Source: Ditylenchus dipsaci (Eukaryota > Nematoda > Chromadorea > Rhabditida > Anguinidae). Taken from it: DNA of 64,000 bases. Each line of letters begins with the position of its first letter. Within the stretch, counting starts at the first letter, position 1. The stretch is taken from assembly GCA_004194705.1 (NCBI GenBank), contig SADC01001316.1:62001-126000 (forward strand), given 5' to 3'. The notes beneath the pieces were generated by a model. It was given only the letters and a program-made list of their open reading frames with translations. It was not told the origin of the DNA and searched no databases. Shown piece by piece: positions 33,716 through 43,200 of the stretch. A program made the position numbers and the translations under genes.

Positions 33716-35512
33716 ATGGAAACTCCAAGCAAGAAGCGCCGCGTCATTACTCTGGAGGACAAGAAGAAGATCATCGAGGCTTCAAAAGAGGGCAAGAGCA
33801 TGGCAGATGTGGGCAAACAATTCGATCTTCCAAAAACGACAGTGCAATCAATTCTCAAAGAAAAGGAAGCAATCCTCAATGCAATCAACGAAGGTGGGGA
33901 AGCAAAGCGATCTCGAGTCAAGGCAGCCAAACACGAAGATTTGGAAGATGCCGTCCTGCGCTGGGTCAAATCGGTGAGAAGTCAGAACGTCGCAGTGACT
34001 GGTCCCGTGGTCATGGTAAAAAAATTATTTCATTTCTTTTTTTCATCTTTTTTTCAGGAAAAGCCTTGCAGTTGGCGGAGCATCTTGGCGTTAAAGGGTT
34101 CAAAGCAAGTGAAGGCTGGCTGGGCAAATTCAAACACCGACATTCGATCACATTCCGAACCAACCAAGGAGAAGCCGGAGAAATCGACATGGAAGCTCTG
34201 GCAACTGGCAGCAAACACTTCTGAAGGAAGCAATCGAAAAGTTCTCTCCCAACGATGTTTTCAATGCCGATGAGACTGGACTGTTCTGGCAGCTGCTTCC
34301 TAACAAGACTCTGGCATTCAAGGGTAGGTGGATTTAATTTTATTGATTCATTGGTTTGTCTAATCTTTTTTTTACAGGAGAACGATGCACCTCTGGCAAA
34401 AAAAGCAAGGAGCGAATCACTGTGCTGGTCGGTGCAAACATGAGTGGGACGGAAAAGCTGCCATTGCTAGTGATTGGGAAGTCCGCCAAGCCGAGAAGTT
34501 TCAAGAACAAAGAGCCGCCGGTCCAGTACAAAGCAAACAAGAAGGCTTGGATGACCGGTAATATTTTTTATGAATGAAATCCGATTATTTTGCAATCATT
34601 ATTGTTTCCAGCTGACATCTTCGAAACTTGGCTCAAAGAATGGGACCGCAAGCTCAAGCGCCAGAACCGAAAAGTGCTTCTCTTCCTTGACAACTTCAGT
34701 GGGCATTCGAACATCAAGCTGGAACAGATCACTTTGAAATTCTTTCCACCAACACAACGGCCGAATCACAGGTTTGTCTTTTAATTTATTTGGCTTGATC
34801 TTCGAATTGTTAGATCTTTCTGTTTTTAGCCATGCGACCAGGAATCATCGAAAACATGAAGGTGCATTACAGACGCTTCCTTCTCCGTGAACGAATCTCT
34901 GCCATCGACGACGACCGCCAGTACAAAATCAACCTACTGCATGCGCTCCAATTCCTCCGCCGCTCTTGGGATGCCGTCAAGCCAGAGACATTGAGCCGTT
35001 GCTTCCGAAAGGCGGGATTTGTAATCAATGAAGAGGTTGGTTTAATAAATTCTAATTTTGTTGAGTGATGTTCAATATTTTTATTTCAGGTCGAAGACGA
35101 TGACGACGTAGGAGAGAACATCCTGGACGATATGGACCGACTCTGGGCGCAACTCCAAGCCAACAACGAGGTGGAAGGCGATCTGGTGGAATACTTGGCT
35201 GTGGACGAACAAGTCGCAACTGGTGGAGCTCAAACATTGGCCGAAATCGCTCAGGATGTCGCAAGCAAGGACGTGGAAGAGGCCGAAGTGGAAAGCGACT
35301 CTGAAGTGGTGGAAATTGAAGACGAAGAGCCTCCAGTAACTGCCCGAGAGCTCAGCCAAGCAAAGAGAATCCTGCAGCGGTATGCCGATACTGTCACCAA
35401 TCCCGCCACTCGCAAACTTTTTGATCAAATGGATGATGCCTTGGCCGAAGTAAGAATGAAGAACATGAAACAGAGATCAATTCAAGATTTTTTGCTCCTG
35501 GTGAATGATTGA
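33716..35512 (+). CDS. Pogo/CENP-B-type transposase
   Basis: Six exons: 33716-34015, 34058-34323, 34378-34557, 34612-34771, 34830-35035, 35090-35512. The N-terminus has a psq/CENP-B helix-turn-helix (RRVITLEDKKKIIEASKEGK, then VGKQFDLPKTTVQSILKEK), followed by a second DNA-binding block (LGVKGFKASEGWLGKFKHRH). The DDE domain shows FNADETGLFW, LLFLDNFSGHS and a CDQ before IIENMKVHYRR as the three acidic positions. An acidic tail and RSIQDFLL close the protein. It cuts and pastes at TA. A TTTGTTTAG acceptor ends 7 nt before the ATG, as at host genes. At least four joins or exons are one base short (for example at AAAA after 34058 and CCACCAACAC near 34748), so it is either decayed or mis-assembled. 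Confidence 0.85.
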
Positions 35513-35693
35513 CTGCCAACATTCCTTAATGCTGTCTCACTTTCCAACATCCTTGTAATTGTTTCGTCTTCCAACATCCTTGTTATTGTTTCGTTTTCCA
35601 ACATCCTTGATAAATTGTTTGATGTTATTGTGGAATCATATGCTCGTTTCACTTATTTTTTGTATAAAATATATTAAAACTCTGTATAAGATA

Positions 35694-35812
35694 CAGTTGC
35701 CAAAATAAAGCCAAGTGCAACTCTCTATAAGATACACTCCCTATAAGATACACTCCCTATAAGATACACCTGGAGCTGGTCCGAGGGTGTATCTTATAGG
35801 GAGCGTCGACTG
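35694..35812. mobile_element. Small pogo-like MITE, TATAAGATACAC class
   Basis: TA-flanked CAGTTGCC ... GGGAGCGTCGACTG. The word CCCTATAAGATACACT repeats three times and is inverted once. Inserted in the 3' part of the larger pogo-like element. Confidence 0.65.
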
Positions 35813-36291
35813 TATGATAAATTATATTCAATGGAACATGAAAACTCGATACAACATACGGCTGGCAAAATTATTTAAGCGGACACTCGATATAACATAC
35901 GCTCGATATAACATACGCTCGATATAACGTACGGCTGAGGCCGGTCCCCCGGCCGTACGTTATATCGAGTTTCGACTGTAGCCGTAGTCGTTTAGAAAAA
36001 ATATCGCATATCGCAGCGATATATCGCACCTCGACTTTTAGATATATCGCATACAGGCAAGGCTGAAAATATCGCATCGCATGTATCGCATAAAGCCAAA
36101 TGCGCATCACTAATTTGGCACCAGCCAAAAGTGCGTTTTTTTTAAGGTCTAAGCATTTTTTAGGTCCTGAAAACAAAAGAAAATGCGTAAAAAGGTGCAT
36201 ATTTTGGTATTTTACCTTGTTTTGGTCACTGCAACTTTGCAAAACAGACTTCTTTTTGCATTTTTGATCAAGAGTATTACTCGGAATCATG

Positions 36292-36412
36292 TTTAAAGTA
36301 TGTGTTTGTGCACATCTTATCTCCAAACACCCTTCACGCATTCAGAGTCACTTTCGAATGATTTTTCTCTGAGTATGTGTGTGCACATCTAAACGCCGAG
36401 CCCCCAATCCCC
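36292..36412 (+). repeat. Copy of the TGTGCGCATCTCAAC family
   Basis: Contains TCAGAGTCACTTTCGAATGA and GTGTGTGCACATC. The rest of 36121-37135 is unannotated AT-rich DNA with a G run near 36631. Confidence 0.55.
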
Positions 36413-37135
36413 GTTCGGAGCCTTTTTCGTTTTGCGAAGCTGCAGTGACCAACACGAGAAAAAATTTAACCGAAAGCTTTAACCGAAAGCTGAAAAAAGG
36501 GAGTTATAGGCTTAATTGAGATGAAAAACAACAAAAAGAAAAAATACCGAAGGCCAGAGCAAAGGATGATATCACCGAAGTCTGAAAAAAGAAATATAAG
36601 ATTGAAAATCTCTATATAGTATTTGGGACGGGGGGGGGGGGTTGTAACACTTTTGTGTGGTCTCGTTGCACCAGCTATATCTTTTTCTGGAAACTATTTT
36701 ATTAAGTGAGTTTGTTTTTTTAACGGTGTTTTTTTTAACCCTTTTAACGGCGGAGGACCTTTGATATTTATATTTAAACATTGCTGCAAAAATTTTTAAG
36801 TTTTCGTTTCTTGCAGTTGAAAATTAGGTGTTGAAACTCACCTTTTTAGAGTTTTTTGACTTCGAAGGTCAAAAACGGGTCGTAGAAAGGGAAAATCACT
36901 TTTGCGGCCACGTCCATCGTGTTCCCCAAGATGTCAGCTATCGCTTTAGAGAAAGAGAGTTAAAAAATTCGCGTTTAAAGAGGGGCATCTCCCTATTTTT
37001 ATGAATGCCATTTTTCTAAAAAACTTCCATTTTATCAGGATTCCTTCTCCTTTCAAATTCCAAAAATGGAATTTGTCACGACACGAGAACTGTAGTTTTT
37101 CTTGCGTTCAAGTATTAGTTAGGATATTTTCATTA

Positions 37136-38108
37136 CAGGTTGTCCCAAAAAAACCCTATCCTTCAAGGGCACCGTAAGACCATTTTTAATTTTCAATTTA
37201 ATGTGCACGATATGTCATCTTTGGCCCTGGAAATTATCTAGCGAATGATATATTAACATTCACGTGATAATGATATAGTGGGTAAATAAACGGAACAAAT
37301 GAAAAACCGGATTTTCGATCCCCGATTTTCTGTTTTGCCAAATCGACTCGTGGTCAGAAAATTTTGATAAAGTTTCATGTGCTGTGATAACATTATTGCA
37401 CTATGTCGTAGCGCAGATCAAGCGCTACACATAGTAGTTTTCAGAGTATTTTTCGAGAATATAAATGTTGAGTTATGGCTTTTTGAAAAAAAACCACAAA
37501 TATCCAAAAATCAATTTTTCTTCATTTTTTCGAATTTCAGTCGTTTTTTAATGGGTTTGCTGTTTTCATGAGACCATATCTCAACATTTAAATTTACAAA
37601 AATTTTATGTAAATAGGGTTTTGTGGCTTCTGATCTTCGCTACAATATAAATGCGAGAAAAAATTGCAGCGCAAAATACTCGAGCGAAATTTCGACCAGT
37701 TAAGGTGACAAAAGTGCTTGTCAATTTTTCAAATGACTTTATTTGTGTTAAGAGTCGGATGCTGACTTTTTGAAAATAATCCGGTAAAACTTTATATACC
37801 AATCGAAAGAAAAACGAAAGGGCTACAAAATCATGTGTTTGGAATATTTTTTCAAGATAAATTTTGATATTAATAGTCAACCTGAAAACACGTCAATAAT
37901 TTTTTAAGTCAACAAATACAGAAAATCCGGTTTTTTTGATTTGCTCGGTCTATTTGCCCACTTTTCAATTATCACTTAATGAATGTTAATATATCATCCG
38001 CTAGAGAAATTCCAGGGCTACAAAATGATATATTGTTTAAAAAAAAGTGAAATAAAATTTTTTCGGACGGTGCCTTGAAGGGTAGGGGGTTTTTTTTGGG
38101 ACACCCTG
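37136..38108. mobile_element. Foldback MITE with TACAGG(G)TGTCCC ends
   Basis: TA at 37134-37135 and 38109-38110 flank CAGGTTGTCCCAAAAAAACC and its complement. Long arms, with 21-nt dyads at 37408-37428, 37623-37643 and 38001-38021. The core is homologous to 2884-3726, so two foldback types share an interior. Tc1/mariner-type ends. Confidence 0.8.
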
Positions 38109-38639
38109 TACATCCCGTAGGACACTCCTAGTGTAGTTTTTCGTGTTGAGCACGAAATCCGACTCAAAATACTTTTTAGGCAGTATTTTTTGGATTTTGA
38201 GTAAAACCGTTTTGTTTTTTCGTTTCACATTTTCAGGAAAGACGCTTATTTTGGATTGGGAAATGCCAGCGGCATCTGCTACTTTAATGATCAACGCACG
38301 GAAGAAATTCATTAAAGGCGCCTGTAAAGCACCTTGTAAGAAATAACCGAAAAGCCATTGGGGGACCAAGGCAGAAAATCATCAACAACCACAGTGGGGA
38401 CCAAGGCGAACCAAAAAATTTTCGCGAAAACCTTCTTCTCATAATTTTTTTGCCTTTTCTATCGCTTTAGGGCTTCAAATATACTAAGACCTTTGAAAAA
38501 AGCCGTTGTCAAAATAATATCCGTTGAGATCAGGGTGTACGAAAAATCGGAACAGAAAGTACGGCTGTACCGAAAAAGCTAAAGAAATATTTGGTAAAAG
38601 GCACATTTGGTAAAAAAACGACGCTACTACGATATAAAC

Positions 38640-38960
38640 CCCCCCCCAAAGCTACTTTGGTAGGGGGCTTGGGGCTTGGAGTTGAGATGCGCACACCCAC
38701 CTTAGACACAATTCACTCGAAAGTGACTCTGGATGCATGAAAAAACATGCATACCAGAGTTATTTACGCGGTAGGCCCAGTATTCAAAACTATGTTCAAC
38801 ATCTTTGATTATTCGGCCGAAAAGGGTCTCCGCCCTTTTCAGGCCTGAGGCTACGAGCCAGAGGCTCAGCCATTCAAAAGTTAAACGACAACCCTCGGGA
38901 TCCACCCGGCTGATCGGTAATCACGCAAACCCCAAAACGTGCGGTGGTTACCTCCTGGTC
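38640..38960 (-). repeat. Copy of the TGTGCGCATCTCAAC family, longer form
   Basis: Inverted relative to 20150-20450, with which it shares the AGAGGCTCAGCCATTC region as well. The frames it contains simply follow the repeat. Confidence 0.6.
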
Positions 38961-39098
38961 AGGTGGATGTCCACCTGGATGGCATACAAAATTAAAATTT
39001 CTTTAGAATGAAAAATGAACCATTTTTTCTTACTTAAAATTGTGTGAGGAATTCGGCTTGTTAAGACCAAAAGTGCGATTTTACTTACCCAACTCCAA

Positions 39099-39218
39099 AC
39101 CAGTGGTAAAATCATGTTTTATCGAGAAATTTTTGAGTTATTGGTAACGATTGATTTGGATAAATCAATTGTTAGCAATAACTCAAAAATTTCTCGATAA
39201 AACGTGATTTCACCATTG
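39099..39218. repeat. Foldback, 120 bp
   Basis: GGTAAAATCATGTTTTATCG and ATTTTTGAGTTATTG are answered by their complements. Confidence 0.7.
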
Positions 39219-39330
39219 TCAAACCATCTTCAGGATGCTCGAATTAGTGCAAAAAAATGTTTTAGAACCCGAAACGTGAAAAACATTTTCGATCCAAGTG
39301 GACGACCACTTGGTTTGGTTCGTCCCTCTG

Positions 39331-39500
39331 GATGGAGTTCTGTATGATTATAAGTGGTGATGTAGAGCTTGCTGGTTCGAATCCACCTGGGCGCATACCT
39401 TTTTTTTATCATGATTTTGAGTATTTGAGTGGTGTAGAAGTCCAGACACTCATCACCAAGGTCGCTGGTTCAAACCCCTCTGGGTGAAATAGTCCTGAGT
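39331..39500 (+). repeat. Two tRNA-derived 3' ends (SINE-like)
   Basis: GCTGGTTCGAATCCACC at 39368-39384 and GCTGGTTCAAACCCCTC at 39465-39481 look like T arms with B boxes, each followed by an acceptor-like run. No matching 5' halves, so not functional tRNAs. Confidence 0.4.
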
Positions 39501-39715
39501 AGAGGACCTCTATTCATGTCCTGGTCACTAGGTGCTTAACGGGGTTCGGAGAGCATAAAGTGCTTTTAGATAATTGGGGAAACGTCTATGCCCTCCGAAA
39601 ACGCGTCTCTGTGACCAAAACAGCCAATTCCGCGTCGAAATAAGATCTATGGCCAAAAACAAGAACTCTATGACCCAAAGATATACCACCCAAAAATATC
39701 CACGGAAAAAGTGCT

Positions 39716-39895
39716 TTACCAAAAAGTCTTCTTACCACATGTGCCTTTACCAAAAGAAATTTTACCAAATGTGCCTTAACAAATGTGCCTTTACCAAATG
39801 TGCCTTTACCAAATGTGTCTTTACCAAAAAAATTTTACCAAAAAGTTTTTTTACCAAATATGTTTTTTACCAAATATTTTTTTACCTTTCTCGGT
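39716..39895. repeat. Minisatellite TTTACCAAATGTGCC
   Basis: About twelve 12-17 bp units, degenerating to TTTTACCAAATATT at the right. An inverted pair of units lies at 38590-38615. Confidence 0.7.
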
Positions 39896-40158
39896 ACAGC
39901 CGAAAGTACGGTATTAATTCAGCAAAATATACCCTTCAAATAATTCTTGTCCCGCGAGGAATCACAAATTTCATGCTGTTCAAAATTGTTTGTGTGGCGT
40001 TTTATCTACGTTGAGGCCAACACAATTCTAAAATAATTTTTACCGTTTTCAACCTTTTCCTATTGAAATTGCTTTTTGACACCTTTGAACAGTATTATCA
40101 CTTGATTAGATACAAGCCAAAAAAGGGTGAAACTTTAAGATTTTCCCGATATAATAAA

Positions 40159-40171
40159 AAATAATTTTCAG
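40159..40171 (+). promoter_or_regulatory. Probable spliced-leader acceptor of eIF3b
   Basis: AATAATTTTCAG ends 79 nt before the eIF3b ATG, with no upstream donor that I can pair. Confidence 0.4.
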
Positions 40172-40250
40172 AATTAAAAGCATCTTATTAGTACCCAAAT
40201 AGTTAGTACATAACTCATCCAGCACATTCTAATCAAATCCAATTGCAATC

Positions 40251-43200
40251 ATGGCTATCGATCTAGGTGCTGAAATGGAGGAAACTAACGAGTTTTCCGA
40301 CCCCGAAGACTACGTGGACAATGTTTCGGATACTGGTGAGCACTTTTTTCACTAAAAAGTTGTCGATGGGGTTTTCTGCCTAAAATAGGTCATATGCCAC
40401 AACCTTGGGTGGAAAAATAGGTGGATCTAGAGTCCTTTTTTGAGTCGCACTGTAGCTGAAAAAATCTAGCACCGATTTTCCCACTAAATAAAAAAATTGA
40501 CGCTACTATGATACACCCCCTCTCCCCACAAAAGCTACTTTGATATGAAGCCAAGCCCAAGCCCCCTGCGCCCCTTCAGGGGCGCAGGGGGCTTGGAGTT
40601 GAGATGCGCACACCCACATACCTTAGACACAAATCACTCGAAAGTTTTTCTGGATGCATGAAAAAACATGCATACCAGAGTTATTTACGCGGTAGGCCCC
40701 AGTATTTCATAGTAGGTATATCATAGTAGCGCCAAAAAATTGTTATTTCTTGGTGGTCATATACATATTTGGATCTACCCTCAATGAGGGGTTTTTTCGC
40801 CTTGGTCCCCCTGTTGTTTTTGTAATTTTTTAGGATTTTTTTGTGCAAAATGATTTCTTTTTGGTGCAAATTTGCTTTCAAATTTTGGTTTTGCGTTTTT
40901 ATATTAAAATTTTCAATCTTTAAAAAAAAGTGAATACACCATCAGTTAGCCCTGCGATTCTAGTTTCTGCTAAGCTATTATTTACCAAAAAATCTTCGCA
41001 AAATACATTACATAAGGAAAATTGCACTAAAAGAGATCTAATTTGCACCATAAACGATTCAATTTGCACCAAAAAAAATCAATATCCGAACCGTAATCAG
41101 CATGATCACCATAATCACAACATTAACACTCGGAACCCCGAGCGGCGGTAAATGCCTCGTTGGACTCAGAATTTTACGTAGATCATTTTAAAAAAAATAT
41201 ATATATACGGGTGTTTGGACGGGTCAAGTGGTCTAAAAACCGGTTTGAGATGAACGACTATTTCAAGAAAAATGAATTTTTTCAAAGAAAAAAAATATGC
41301 GATCCGTTTGCAAAAAGTGGGACAACTAACGTCCATTTCACAAACCACTATTTTCTCACCAGGTAAATTTACACTCAAAGCTGCTCGAAAGCATGTTCCA
41401 TCTGTGTATAACGGCTTACTGCTTAGTCAATACTTGTAGAGAAATTCCAGAGCTACAAGACAGGCATAAAATCAGATCAAGTCAAAATTAATAAAAACTC
41501 ACTCAGAAATTACAGGACAAGAAGTAGAGACAGCTGTTTTATTGGCACTGGAATTTGAAGGGTACTTTTTTTTAGGTACTTTTTCGTTCAGCTTACTTCT
41601 GTCGACTTTTCAAAGAAAGAAACGAACGAAGTACCATTCAAATTTCAGTACCAAGAAAACAGCTGGCGAGATTTTGAAAGATTTTGACAGAATTTGACAG
41701 TAAAAATAGATTTTCACCATTTCTCGAAAAGATTTTGGCCGGTCAATTTCACCACTCTAGGCTTAACACGATTCAAAAAAGATTAATCAAATTTTTATGA
41801 AATATGTAGTACTAGGTTGATTGGCACCTTAGAGGCGCCTGGCGAAAATTGTTTAAAAGTTTAAAAATTTTAAAAAATCAGAAATTTTTTCAAAAAATAG
41901 CTTTTTTGCTAGTATTGTGATGAAGTCGGTGCCTTTCTGAAAATCTAGGCAGCTGTAAAAAAAGGAAAGGCGCCGGGCGTGTGCAAAATCGGCGTTTGCG
42001 CCAACCTCGGTTGCCTGGCGCATGTCGCTCACGCAAGTATGGACGTAACTACAAAAAGAAATCGCTATAAAAAGCTACTTAGCGTATACTATCTATTGAA
42101 AGAATCCAAATATAGAAGCCTCAGGACATTTTTTTAAATTTCAAATTTGGAAAATTTTGAGATTGATTATAATATTTCTTTCAACTAAAATCTTGAAAAA
42201 AATATTCGTGAATCCCGCGAGAGTTGAAATGAACACCATCGAGATACACTGAAGCTGTTCTACCTATCAACTATACCTATAAACTTTCCTTCCTACCTGG
42301 CCGCCTACTCACTCTACCTGGCCAATTACTCACTACAGTCGAACCTCCCTATAACGATCACCCCATTAACGATCACCTTCTCATTGACGATCACCGAAAA
42401 AACTTTTGGTTGGTCTGTTTTAAATTAAGGCAAACTGACCTCCCGATTAACGATCACTCCCATTAGCGATCACCTCTCAATAACGATCACCTGAGGCCGG
42501 TCCCGGGTTCATAATAGACACTCTCAATAACGTTCACCCATGCAAAAATGTTATTTTTTGAACTGCCGCCATGAATAGTTCATAAAGTTTCAAGTTTTTT
42601 GGCTGCCTTTTGTAATTTGTCACAGTTTCCTATATTTTTTACAAGGGGCAAAATGTGCCTATCGTCACCATTGTCTTGAGTTCAAACCATATCAAAATAA
42701 ATTTTTAAATTGTAAAGGCAAAATCTTAAAAGTTTTCTGGAACAAACCCCAGATCTTTATGCAAAAGGTCCTCGGCCGTTGAAAGAGCTTTCCAATGAGT
42801 ACAAACTCGCCTTATAAAAATCTCTCAGAAAAAAGTTATAACTGGCACAACGGAACTACTCAAAATGGCGAAGCTCAAACACAAACAGCCGACCCAAATA
42901 CTGTATTAAGATTACCTTATTATGTATTTTTGTGTTGCGTTTATTTATTTTTTCCTTCAGGCCAATCATTGAAATAGAAATGTTATGGTGTTGAACTTTT
43001 GCTGAAATTTTGAATAAAACTTTAAAGCTCTGTCAAAAACTCTCATTAACGTTCAGCTTTCGTTTTTATTGGAAATGTCACTCTCAATAACGATCACTCT
43101 CATTAACGATCACCTTCCTATTAACGATCACCAAAAAACTTTTGGTTGGTCTATATTAACTGAAATCTCGAATAACGACCACTCCCATTAACGATCACCT

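Larger units (their letters stand above)
33368..35978 (+). mobile_element. Pogo/Tigger-like transposon with transposase gene
   Basis: TA at 33366-33367 and 35979-35980 flank CAGTCGACGCTCGATACAAC and its partner. Sub-terminal CTCGATATAACGTACG words occur in groups of three on both sides, separated by TTTTGGTTGGTCTGT-type and GGCCGGTCCC landmarks. It inserted into the hAT element and itself holds a 119-bp MITE at 35694-35812. Confidence 0.9.
32406..36112. mobile_element. hAT element interrupted by a pogo-like transposon
   Basis: Perfect 8-bp duplication ATTTGGCA at 32398-32405 and 36113-36120. Ends TAGTGATGCGCA and TGCGCATCACTA, with sub-terminal ATATCGCA repeats on both sides. Without the insert at 33368-35978 it is about 1.1 kb and keeps only the transposase C-terminus. 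Confidence 0.9.

Noticed and set aside
41521..41561. Candidate missing eIF3b exon (open frame after an ACAG)
   Set aside because: It is one arm of a 128-bp foldback and its phase does not fit; the exon at 44269 matches eIF3b better.
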